Below are positions 16,545 through 23,544 of a stretch of 41,524 nt of DNA, one piece after another. Within the stretch, counting starts at the first letter, position 1; each line of letters starts with the position of its first letter. The stretch is taken from positions 1-41,524 of the forward strand of contig CAJUCQ010000039.1 of assembly GCA_910584905.1 (NCBI GenBank), in the 5' to 3' direction. The translations under genes were made by a program, and so were the position numbers. The notes under the pieces are model-generated. The model searched no databases, had not been told where the DNA came from, and was given only the letters and a program-made list of their open reading frames with translations. This stretch comes from an uncultured Muribaculaceae bacterium. GTDB taxonomy: Bacteria; Bacteroidota; Bacteroidia; Bacteroidales; Muribaculaceae.

Positions 16545-17183
16545 ATGAAAACAGTAGCACGCCTTTTGGCCGAGAAACTCCTGAAAATAAGTGCAGTCAA
16601 ACTCCAGCCCGCCAATCCGTTCACATGGGCTTCCGGATGGAACTCCCCCATCTACACCGACAACCGCAAGACCCTCTCGTATCCCGACGTGCGCTCCTTC
16701 ATCAAGCTGGAGCTTTCGCGCCTTGTGCTTGAAAACTTCCCCGAGGCCGACGCCGTAGCCGGCGTAGCCACCGGAGCCATCGCCCAAGGCGCCCTCGTTG
16801 CCGACGAACTTGACCTCCCCTACGTCTACGTCCGCTCGACCCCGAAGGACCACGGCCTTGAAAATCTCATCGAAGGCAACCTCAAGCCGGGCCAGAAGGT
16901 GGTAGTAGTCGAAGATCTCGTATCCACCGGCAAGAGCTCGCTCAAGGCCGTCGAGGCCATCCGCGCCGCCGGATGCGAAGTCGTAGGCATGGTCGCCCTC
17001 TTCTCCTACGGCTTCCCCGTGGCCGAGGAGAACTTCAAAGAGGCCGGCGTCAAGCTCATCACGCTGAGCAACTACGACACGATGCTTGAAGTAGCCCTCG
17101 CCACCGACTATATCACCGAAAACTATATCGCCACACTTCAGGAATGGCGCAAAGACCCGGCCTCTTGGACGGCCTCACGCTAA
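16545..17183 (+). CDS. pyrE: orotate phosphoribosyltransferase
   Basis: 212 residues. It joins orotate to PRPP to make OMP in de novo pyrimidine synthesis, in the cytosol, as a dimer. The PRPP-binding motif VVVVEDLVSTGKS spans about 119-131. The orotate-side loop and catalytic segment STPKDHGLENLIEG (99-111) contains the mobile Lys. The N-terminal KISAVKLQPANPFTWASG matches the family. It has its own promoter and is followed after 15 nt by a SRPBCC gene. Confidence 0.95.
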   Translation: MKTVARLLAEKLLKISAVKLQPANPFTWASGWNSPIYTDNRKTLSYPDVRSFIKLELSRLVLENFPEADAVAGVATGAIAQGALVADELDLPYVYVRSTPKDHGLENLIEGNLKPGQKVVVVEDLVSTGKSSLKAVEAIRAAGCEVVGMVALFSYGFPVAEENFKEAGVKLITLSNYDTMLEVALATDYITENYIATLQEWRKDPASWTASR

Positions 17184-17198
17184 GCCCTCACAGCAGAT

Positions 17199-17612
17199 AT
17201 GGCACGTTATTCATCCAAACCCGTGGCCGTCGAGCGCCCGGCTACCGAGATTGCCGGGAAATTCGCTGATTTTTCAGTGCTCGAAGGCGCCCTTGAAGCC
17301 ATGCCCGAAGCCGAACGCGCCAAAGTGGGCGAAATAAGCTTCGACCGCGACGTCATCACAATCACCACGCCTCAAGTGGGCGCCATCCGCCTGCGCGCCG
17401 TCGAGCGCACGCCCGAAGCCGTCGTTCTCGAAGCCGAAGGCGCGCCCGTGGCCATGAAGCTCGAAATCGCATTCAAGCCCCTGGCGGCAACACGCACGGA
17501 AGTGACAGGCAGCGTCGACGTCGACATCCCCGTGATGCTCAAACCGCTCGTCGGTCCCGCGATGCAGAAAGCGGCCGATCAGTTCGGCGAAATATTCGCC
17601 CGTCTGGTCTGA
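17199..17612 (+). CDS. SRPBCC (START-like) family protein
   Basis: 137 residues, acidic and soluble, without a signal peptide. The pattern of an N-terminal strand (KPVAVERPATEIAGKFADF), central strands (ISFDRDVITITTPQVGAIRLRAVERTPEAVVL) and a long C-terminal amphipathic helix (GPAMQKAADQFGEIFARLV) fits the helix-grip fold that binds lipids or hydrophobic ligands. The family assignment rests on this pattern and on the usual position of such a gene after pyrE in Bacteroidales, which I recall and cannot check. Ligand unknown. Confidence 0.7.
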   Translation: MARYSSKPVAVERPATEIAGKFADFSVLEGALEAMPEAERAKVGEISFDRDVITITTPQVGAIRLRAVERTPEAVVLEAEGAPVAMKLEIAFKPLAATRTEVTGSVDVDIPVMLKPLVGPAMQKAADQFGEIFARLV

Positions 17613-17640
17613 CCGCCGCATACACACCTTTTACACCCAC

Positions 17641-17672
17641 GGGGCGTCCGCAGCACACGCCGCGGACGCCCC
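17641..17672 (+). terminator. GC-rich hairpin after pyrE unit
   Basis: GGGGCGTCCGC (17641-17651) and GCGGACGCCCC (17662-17672) form a perfect 11-bp stem with a 10-nt loop. No T-run follows, so it may end or attenuate transcription only with help, or protect the 3' end of the mRNA. Confidence 0.5.
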
Positions 17673-17679
17673 GCTGACT

Positions 17680-17690
17680 CCCCCCCCCCC
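17680..17690 (+). repeat. homopolymer tract of 11 C
   Basis: Eleven C residues end 2 nt before the ATG at 17693. Tracts of this length are prone to slippage in replication. Here the tract lies in the ribosome-landing region of the lipoprotein gene and could change its expression. Confidence 0.9.
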
Positions 17691-17692
17691 AC

Positions 17693-18202
17693 ATGCCGAT
17701 GAAAAACCTCTCCCTCCGTCTGCTCGCAGCCATCGCGTGTATTCTCCCCGCAACGACGGCCTGCGACAAACTCGACGACACGCGCGTGCCCAACCTTCCG
17801 GTGCACCTCGTATTCAACTCCGTGGCCGACTGGCACACGTGGGGGCTCGGAGGCGCCACGGACCACAAACGCTTCATAATATCCGACACCGAACGCGTCC
17901 CCTCGGGCTACCCCTTCACGGCGCTCGATCGCACGGGATTCGGAGGCATTCTCCTCGTCGAGGACGTCAACGGCAACATCATACCCTACGACCTCGCCTG
18001 CCCGGTGGAATGCAAGTCGACAGTCCGGGTGCGCATCGATGAAGACACGTTCACGGCCGAGTGCCCGCAATGCCACAGCACCTATGACGTATTCAGCCTC
18101 TACGGCCACCCGCTGAGCGGCCCGGCCGCACGCGACGGCTACGGACTCCGCCGCTACCACGCCTCGAGGGGCAATGTTCCTTATATGGTAATAAGCAACT
18201 GA
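17693..18202 (+). CDS. Rieske-like lipoprotein with altered cluster ligands
   Basis: 169 residues. The N terminus is a signal peptide with a possible lipobox Cys (TTAC24), so the protein is probably anchored outside the cytoplasmic membrane; the position -3 Thr is not typical. The C-terminal part resembles a Rieske [2Fe-2S] domain: a first box with C103-P-V-E-C107, a second box C124-P-Q-C127-H128-S-T-Y-D, and a closing G-H-P-L-S-G-P-A loop. True Rieske boxes are C-x-H and C-x-x-H; here the His of box 1 is missing and box 2 has an extra residue. Four Cys remain, so a different iron-sulfur or zinc site is possible. ATG 17693 or 17699 may be the start. It is 5 nt before the SGNH gene. Confidence 0.7.
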   Translation: MPMKNLSLRLLAAIACILPATTACDKLDDTRVPNLPVHLVFNSVADWHTWGLGGATDHKRFIISDTERVPSGYPFTALDRTGFGGILLVEDVNGNIIPYDLACPVECKSTVRVRIDEDTFTAECPQCHSTYDVFSLYGHPLSGPAARDGYGLRRYHASRGNVPYMVISN

Positions 18203-18207
18203 AGGCC

Positions 18208-19002
18208 ATGAGACATTACAGCGAACTGTGGCTTCTGCTGGCGATTTCGTTCGTATTCTTCTTCGTGCTTTCGATTTTCGACGGAATAGCCATCAACGAC
18301 AGTTTCGAGCTCCGCCCGGCGGGGTTCGCCGAGGCCGTATTCCCGAAGCAGCCCGAGGCCGACGCCCCGGCGGCTCCGGCAGTCGAGGCTGTCCGCGCCG
18401 CGGCCGGGCCCGCCCCGACCGACACTACCTCGCAGACCATCCTCTTCATCGGCGACTCCATGCTCGACGGGCTTTCGCCCCGCATGGCCGAATACTGCCT
18501 GCAGAACGGCCACAGGCTCGTGTCCGTGCGCTGGTACAGCTCCTCGACCCTTAAATGGGGCAAATCGGCGCGCCTGCGCGAGCTTATCGCCGCTTACCGC
18601 CCGACCTATATCTTCATCTGCCTCGGCGCCAACGAGCTTTCAATCGCCAAAGTCGAAGAAAAGCGCGGGCCCGACATCGACCGCATACTGCGGGAGGTAG
18701 GCGAAACGCCTTACGTGTGGATCGGTCCCCCGAACTGGAAGCCCGACACGGGCATCAACGCGCTTATCGCCCGCAAGACGGCTCCCGGCAGCTTCTTTCT
18801 CAGCGACGGCATGAGTTTCGAGAGGCGCAAAGACGGCGCTCACCCGACGAACGAGTCGGCGGCGCAGTGGCTCGACTCGGTGATGCGCTGGATGCCCGCC
18901 CACGCCGCACACCCCATACGCATGAGCCGCCCCGACAAGCCTCTCCCTCCCAAAAAGCCATCGCAGATTATCGTCAAACTCATCCAGCCTAACGAAGAAT
19001 AA
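18208..19002 (+). CDS. membrane-anchored SGNH/GDSL hydrolase, partner of MBOAT
   Basis: 264 residues. One N-terminal membrane segment (about 7-28) is followed by an Ala/Pro-rich linker (about 48-72) and an SGNH hydrolase domain. The catalytic triad is visible: S84 in FIGDSMLDG, and D209 with H212 in DGAHPTN. The block III segment CLGANEL provides the oxyanion Asn. The tail is basic and Pro-rich. The domain should lie outside the cytoplasmic membrane. It is followed 3 nt later by an MBOAT acyltransferase; such pairs, as in alginate acetylation, move acetyl groups onto envelope polymers. Transferase or esterase activity is inferred. Confidence 0.85.
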   Translation: MRHYSELWLLLAISFVFFFVLSIFDGIAINDSFELRPAGFAEAVFPKQPEADAPAAPAVEAVRAAAGPAPTDTTSQTILFIGDSMLDGLSPRMAEYCLQNGHRLVSVRWYSSSTLKWGKSARLRELIAAYRPTYIFICLGANELSIAKVEEKRGPDIDRILREVGETPYVWIGPPNWKPDTGINALIARKTAPGSFFLSDGMSFERRKDGAHPTNESAAQWLDSVMRWMPAHAAHPIRMSRPDKPLPPKKPSQIIVKLIQPNEE

Positions 19003-19005
19003 GCC

Positions 19006-20466
19006 TTGCTCGACCGCCTGTTCGTCTACCATCCCGGCGAGCCCATGCTCTTTTCAAGCGGCACATTCTGGGCTCTTTTTCTGCTGTTTCTGCCTGCATA
19101 CGCGTGGGTTGCCACGCGCCGTAGCCGCACGGTGATGATAGTCTTCGTGCTCATCTTCAGCCTCTTTTTCTACTACAAGAGCAGCGGCGCCTTCGTGGGG
19201 CTTCTTGCGGCGACGTCGGTCATCGACTGGAGTCTCGCGCTGGTCATAGCCCGCAGCCGCTCGCGGGCCTTGAGGCGCGTATGCGTCGGCGCGTCGCTGG
19301 CATTCTCCCTCGGCGTGCTCGCCTACTTCAAATACGCCAACTTCTTCATGATGAACCTTGCGGCGATTGTCGGAGGCAACTTCCGGCCTCTCGACCTCGT
19401 ACTGCCCGTGGGAATATCATTCTATACGTTTCAAAGCATCAGCTACGTCATCGACGTCTACAAGGGCGACGTGGCTCCGGCGCGCCGCTGGATTGACTAC
19501 GCCTTCTTTCTGAGCTTCTTTCCCGCGCTCGTGGCCGGGCCTATCGTCAGGGCCAAAGACTTCCTCGCACAAATCGCCGACCACTGCCCGGCCTCGCGCG
19601 ACAAACTCTACTACGGGTTCTGGCTGATACTGCTCGGTGTGGTCAAAAAAGCCGTGATAGCCGACTACATAGCCCAATACAACGACCTGATATTCCAGAC
19701 CCCCACGGGCTACAATGCGTTTGAGACCCTCATGGGCATCATCGGCTACACGATGCAGATATACTGCGACTTCTCCGGCTACTCCGACATGGCCATCGGG
19801 CTTGCCCTCATCATGGGCTTCCGGCTGAACGAAAACTTCAATTTCCCCTACAAATCCCGCAACCTCACGGAGTTCTGGCGGCGCTGGCACATCTCGCTGT
19901 CGACGTGGCTCCGCGACTACGTATATATCCCCCTCGGCGGCAACCGCAAGGGGCCGCGGCGCACCTACGTCAACAACATGGCCACGATGCTCGTCGGAGG
20001 GCTGTGGCACGGCGCGGCTTGGAAATTTGTTTTCTGGGGCGGGATGCACGGCCTCGGCCTCGCCGTCCACAAAGCGGCCACGCCATATCTCGGAGCGTGG
20101 TCCGACACGCGCGCCGCCCGCGCGCTGGCATGGCTGATGACGATGAGCTTCGTGGCTTGCCTGTGGGTATTCTTCCGGGCCGACACTTGGCAGGACTCCG
20201 TGCTCGTCGTGCGGCAGGTGTTCGTCGGCGGCTGGCCCGGCATCGACGGCCTCCGGGCCTTCGCCTCGGCGCGTATGCTGTGGCTGGTGCTGATGCTCGT
20301 CATCATCGGCGCCCACGCCTTGCCCGAAGGCTCCCGGGCCTCGCTCGGCGAGCGCTTCGTCCGCGCCTCCTTCGGCGTGAAACTCCTCATCTTCATCCTC
20401 GTCGTTCAGGCCGTAGTGCAGCTTCAGGGCGAAGACGTGGCTCCCTTCATTTACTTTCAATTCTGA
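19006..20466 (+). CDS. MBOAT family O-acyltransferase (AlgI/DltB-like)
   Basis: 486 residues with about ten to twelve membrane segments. MBOAT proteins carry acyl groups across the membrane for O-acylation of extracytoplasmic polymers. The conserved catalytic His is H335 in GGLWHGAAWKF. The second signature, NFPYKSRNLTEFWRRWHISLSTW, and YCDFSGYSDMAIG are also present. The likely start is TTG at 19006, because the residues LDRLFVYHPGEP before the first ATG (19045) look like a conserved N terminus; this leaves 3 nt to the SGNH stop. The target polymer is not evident from the neighbours. Confidence 0.93.
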   Translation: MLDRLFVYHPGEPMLFSSGTFWALFLLFLPAYAWVATRRSRTVMIVFVLIFSLFFYYKSSGAFVGLLAATSVIDWSLALVIARSRSRALRRVCVGASLAFSLGVLAYFKYANFFMMNLAAIVGGNFRPLDLVLPVGISFYTFQSISYVIDVYKGDVAPARRWIDYAFFLSFFPALVAGPIVRAKDFLAQIADHCPASRDKLYYGFWLILLGVVKKAVIADYIAQYNDLIFQTPTGYNAFETLMGIIGYTMQIYCDFSGYSDMAIGLALIMGFRLNENFNFPYKSRNLTEFWRRWHISLSTWLRDYVYIPLGGNRKGPRRTYVNNMATMLVGGLWHGAAWKFVFWGGMHGLGLAVHKAATPYLGAWSDTRAARALAWLMTMSFVACLWVFFRADTWQDSVLVVRQVFVGGWPGIDGLRAFASARMLWLVLMLVIIGAHALPEGSRASLGERFVRASFGVKLLIFILVVQAVVQLQGEDVAPFIYFQF

Positions 20467-20482
20467 ACACACATCCCCGACT

Positions 20483-21235
20483 ATGAAATTCATCTCTTGG
20501 AACGTCAACGGCCTCCGTGCCATCGTCGGCAAAGGCTTCGCCGATATCTTCAAGGCTCTTGACGCCGATTTCTTCTGCATTCAGGAAACCAAGCTTCAGG
20601 AAGGTCAGATTGACCTTTCGTTTCCGGGCTACGACTCATACTTCAGCTATGCCGACCGCAAGGGCTACTCCGGCACGGCCATCTTCACGCGCCACCGCCC
20701 GCTGAGCGTGAGCCGCGGCATTGGCGTCGACGTCCACGACCACGAGGGCCGCGTCACCACGCTCGAATACGCCGACTTCTACCTCGTGTGTGTCTACACC
20801 CCGAACTCGCAGAACGAGCTCGCACGCCTGCCCTACCGCATGGAATGGGAAGAGGCATTCCTCGCCTACGTGCACCGGCTCGACGCCCTCAAGCCCGTAA
20901 TCATCTGCGGCGACCTCAACGTGGCCCACACCGAAATCGACCTCGCAAACCCCAAGACCAACCGCCGCAACGCCGGCTTCACCGACGAAGAGCGCTCCTG
21001 TCTGAGCCGCCTCCTCGACTCGGGCTTCGCCGACACCTTCAGGCGGCTCAACCCGACGGCTGTCGGCGCCTATTCGTGGTGGAGCTACCGCGGCCGTGCA
21101 AGAGAAAAAAACGTGGGGTGGCGCATCGACTACTTCTTAATCTCCGAGCGCCTGATGCCGCGCCTCAAAAGCGCTGAAATCCACGCATCAATCACCGGCA
21201 GCGACCACTGCCCCGTAGAAATCACGCTCGAATAA
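20483..21235 (+). CDS. xth: exodeoxyribonuclease III / AP endonuclease
   Basis: 250 residues of the ExoIII family, which cut DNA at abasic sites and trim 3' ends in base excision repair. Motifs are MKFISWNVNGLRA, CIQETKLQ (metal-binding Glu), VYTPNSQ, ICGDLNVAHTEIDLANPK and SDHCPVEI (catalytic His). The WRIDYFLIS segment is also conserved. Length is typical and there is no signal peptide. It follows the MBOAT gene by 16 nt with no terminator, so it may be read from the same transcript although its job is unrelated. Confidence 0.95.
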   Translation: MKFISWNVNGLRAIVGKGFADIFKALDADFFCIQETKLQEGQIDLSFPGYDSYFSYADRKGYSGTAIFTRHRPLSVSRGIGVDVHDHEGRVTTLEYADFYLVCVYTPNSQNELARLPYRMEWEEAFLAYVHRLDALKPVIICGDLNVAHTEIDLANPKTNRRNAGFTDEERSCLSRLLDSGFADTFRRLNPTAVGAYSWWSYRGRAREKNVGWRIDYFLISERLMPRLKSAEIHASITGSDHCPVEITLE

Positions 21236-21289
21236 CGCCCGAAGCACAAGCCAAAGAATAAGCCGCACACATTATTTTTTTCTTTAATT

Positions 21290-21333
21290 TTTGCGAAAAT
21301 GCTTGCATAATTCGCAAAATGGCCGTATATTCG
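21290..21333 (+). promoter_or_regulatory. possible xerC promoter with inverted repeat
   Basis: CTTG (21303-21306), 19 nt, TATATTCG (21326-21333) is an imperfect promoter match with one base off in each element. A perfect 8-bp inverted repeat TTTGCGAA (21290-21297) and TTCGCAAA (21311-21318) surrounds the -33 element and may bind a regulator. Confidence 0.45.
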
Positions 21334-21378
21334 TGAACGGAATACCCACTGCCGGGCATATCCGCATAGCTCCCGCCT

Positions 21379-22350
21379 ATGCTGTACGACGATTTCATCA
21401 CTTATCTAAAGAGCGAGAAAGGATCTTCGGCGCTAACGGTCAAGGCCTACGCCTACGACCTGCGTAATTTCATCGAATACCTCTCGCGCGTATCGGGCGA
21501 CCCCGAGCCGGACCTTATGGCCGTGAGCCAAGCGGACATCCGCGCATGGCTCGCCGATCTGGCGGGAGCGGACATGGCCAACACCTCGCTCGCCCGCAAG
21601 CTCCAGAGCGTCCGCAGCTTCTACAACTACCTGAGACGCCACCGCGGCTTCGAACGCAACCCTGCGGCGCGCCTGCGCGCCCCCCGGCCGGGCAAACCTC
21701 TGCCCTCGTTCGTGCCCGAAAGCCAGTCGCAGGCCATGTTCGATGTGGCCGAAAAAGACCTCGCCGCCCACCATCCGGCAACTCTCGCCGAACGCTTCGC
21801 CAAAGAGCGCGACTACCTGATAGTGCTGATGTTGTACACCACGGGGATACGCTCCTCCGAACTCACAGGCCTTCTTGACGCCGACGTCGACCTCCGGCGC
21901 GGTGAACTAAAAGTGCTCGGCAAGCGTAATAAAGAACGAATGATACCCTTCGGCCAAGAGCTCTCCGAGGCCATAGCCCGCTACCGCGACGTGCGGCGCG
22001 AGATGGCCGACACCTTCGGCATCGCCGCCGAAGGAGGCACGTTCTTCATCCGCCCCGACGGCTCGCCGCTCTACTACGGCATCGTCTACCGCGCGGTGAA
22101 CACGGCCCTGCGCGAAGCGCGCGTAGCAACGTCGAAGCGCTCGCCGCACGTGCTGCGCCACTCATTCGCCACCGACATGCTCAACAACGGAGCCGACCTT
22201 GCCTCCGTGCAGAAGCTCCTCGGCCACGCCTCGCTTGCAACGACACAACGCTATACACATCTATCCACCAAAGAGATAAAAGACAATTACATCCTCGCCC
22301 ATCCCCTCGCCCGCAAGCCGGGAGAGGCGAGCCCGAATCAAAACTCATAA
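21379..22350 (+). CDS. xerC: tyrosine recombinase XerC
   Basis: 323 residues. The N-terminal SAM-like core-binding domain (1-105) precedes the catalytic domain. The full active site is visible: R158 in TTGIRSSEL, K182, H257-x-x-R260 in HVLRHSFA, H283 in LLGHASL and nucleophile Y292 in TTQRYTHLS. Length and sequence fit the chromosomal XerC/XerD group, which resolves chromosome dimers at dif, rather than an integrase of a mobile element. The hpf gene follows after 22 nt, an arrangement common in Bacteroidales. Confidence 0.9.
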   Translation: MLYDDFITYLKSEKGSSALTVKAYAYDLRNFIEYLSRVSGDPEPDLMAVSQADIRAWLADLAGADMANTSLARKLQSVRSFYNYLRRHRGFERNPAARLRAPRPGKPLPSFVPESQSQAMFDVAEKDLAAHHPATLAERFAKERDYLIVLMLYTTGIRSSELTGLLDADVDLRRGELKVLGKRNKERMIPFGQELSEAIARYRDVRREMADTFGIAAEGGTFFIRPDGSPLYYGIVYRAVNTALREARVATSKRSPHVLRHSFATDMLNNGADLASVQKLLGHASLATTQRYTHLSTKEIKDNYILAHPLARKPGEASPNQNS

Positions 22351-22372
22351 CTAACCCTTTAAACAGCAGACT

Positions 22373-22660
22373 ATGGACGTAAGAATTCAGGCTGTCAACT
22401 TCGACATCGCGCAACGACTCACCGAGCACATCAATAAGAAGGCCGAACGCCTCGGCCGCCACTTCCCCGCCATCACCACCGTCGACGTAATCCTCAAGGT
22501 TGTAAAACCCGAAACGTCAAACAACAAGGAAGTTGTCGTCACGGCAGTGGCCCCCGGCATCGAAGACACCGTCGGCACCAAGACCGCCGACTCCTTCGAA
22601 GAAGCCTACGACAAGGCCCTTGAGGCCATCGACCGCCAGCTCGAGCGCCTGAAGAAGTAA
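22373..22660 (+). CDS. hpf: ribosome hibernation promoting factor, short form
   Basis: 95 residues, HPF/RaiA family, short type without the C-terminal dimerisation domain. It binds in the decoding channel of the 30S subunit when growth stops and keeps ribosomes inactive. The fold is visible as MDVRIQAVNFDI, a helix (AQRLTEHINKKAERLGRHF), the strand VDVILKVVK, and a C-terminal helix DSFEEAYDKALEAIDRQLERLKK. It follows xerC by 22 nt and has a strong terminator after it. Confidence 0.92.
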   Translation: MDVRIQAVNFDIAQRLTEHINKKAERLGRHFPAITTVDVILKVVKPETSNNKEVVVTAVAPGIEDTVGTKTADSFEEAYDKALEAIDRQLERLKK

Positions 22661-22691
22661 GCACACGCATCTCCTCACAATCTCTCCGCCC

Positions 22692-22743
22692 GGCGGCGGG
22701 GACGCTCCCGGAATCCTCCGAGACGTCTCCGCCGCCGCCTTTT
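22692..22743 (+). terminator. terminator of xerC-hpf
   Basis: GGCGGCGGGGACG (22692-22704) pairs with CGTCTCCGCCGCC (22724-22736) with one mismatch in 13. TTTT follows at 22740-22743. Confidence 0.85.
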
Positions 22744-22752
22744 CAGTGAGAA

Positions 22753-22784
22753 TTTGCATTTTCAAGAGCGTTTGCGTACTTTTG
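22753..22784 (+). promoter_or_regulatory. promoter of the nuclease gene, predicts leaderless mRNA
   Basis: TTTG (22753-22756), 20 nt, TACTTTTG (22777-22784) is an exact consensus match. The ATG of the nuclease gene starts at 22789, only 4 nt after the -7 element, where transcription itself would begin. The next in-frame ATG is about 68 codons downstream, past part of the conserved fold. The mRNA is therefore probably leaderless. Confidence 0.75.
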
Positions 22785-22788
22785 TAGC

Positions 22789-23544
22789 ATGAACTACAAC
22801 GAACGCAACGCGCACGCACGCGACCGACGCGTGCACTTCGACGCCGCGACTCATACATACACCGTCGAGACTGAGGACGGCCGGGCCACCGTGGCCTGCG
22901 ACTCCGTCACGACAATCATCGACGGCCTCTTCGAACAATTCGACGCCGACTTCTGGGCGCGCCGCAAGGCCACGGCCTTCAAAAGCGCCGAAATGATTAA
23001 AGCCGAATGGGCCGAAAACGCACGCCGCGCAAGCGCCCTCGGCACGCAGCTCCACGACCGCGTCGAGCGCCACTATCTCGGCCACGCTCCCGAGACGGAG
23101 GCCCTTGCCGACCCGGCCTTCGCCAACTTCATGCGCTTCGCCGAGAAGCGTCCGCTGGTGCCCTACCGCTCAGAATGGCGCATCTTCAGCGAAAAGTTCC
23201 GCGTTGCCGGCACTCTTGATTTTCTTGCATGCGACAACGGTCGCTTCGAACTTTGGGACTGGAAACGCTCGTCGAAAGTCGTCAGCCCCTCGGGCGCTCC
23301 GCTCCTCGAAGGGTTCCGCGGCAAACGCGCGCTCAAAGGCGTCGTGGCCCATATCCCCGACACCTCCTATTGGCACTACGCCCTCCAGCTCAGCCTCTAC
23401 CGCTACATCCTCGAGACCGAATACGGCATCAGCGTCGGCGCCGGTCATCTCGGAGTGTTCCACTCGGACTACCCCTGCCCGTGGGTCGTCGACACGCCCT
23501 ACCTGCGCGACGAGGCCATCGCCATCCTCAACGAGCGCCTATGA
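22789..23544 (+). CDS. orphan PD-(D/E)XK nuclease, RecB/Cas4-like
   Basis: 251 residues. The nuclease motifs can be read in order: H89 in GTQLHDRVE, D144 in GTLDFLACD, the D157-W-K159 of the ELWDWK strand, and Q200-x3-Y204 in YALQLSLYRYILE. Together these define the RecB/Cas4-like branch of the superfamily, which cuts single- or double-stranded DNA in a metal-dependent way. The 4-Cys iron-sulfur site of Cas4/AddB is absent. No helicase, CRISPR or restriction gene is next to it. It overlaps the RNA methylase gene by ATGA, suggesting coupled translation. Its role is unknown. Confidence 0.82.
   Translation: MNYNERNAHARDRRVHFDAATHTYTVETEDGRATVACDSVTTIIDGLFEQFDADFWARRKATAFKSAEMIKAEWAENARRASALGTQLHDRVERHYLGHAPETEALADPAFANFMRFAEKRPLVPYRSEWRIFSEKFRVAGTLDFLACDNGRFELWDWKRSSKVVSPSGAPLLEGFRGKRALKGVVAHIPDTSYWHYALQLSLYRYILETEYGISVGAGHLGVFHSDYPCPWVVDTPYLRDEAIAILNERL

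Noticed and set aside
21379..22350. XerC considered as the integrase of a mobile element
   Set aside because: The protein is of the chromosomal type, is followed by hpf, and no direct repeats, relaxase or cargo genes are nearby.
22789..23544. Nuclease considered as Cas4 of a CRISPR system
   Set aside because: The Cys ligands of Cas4 are absent, and there is no repeat array or cas gene in the window.
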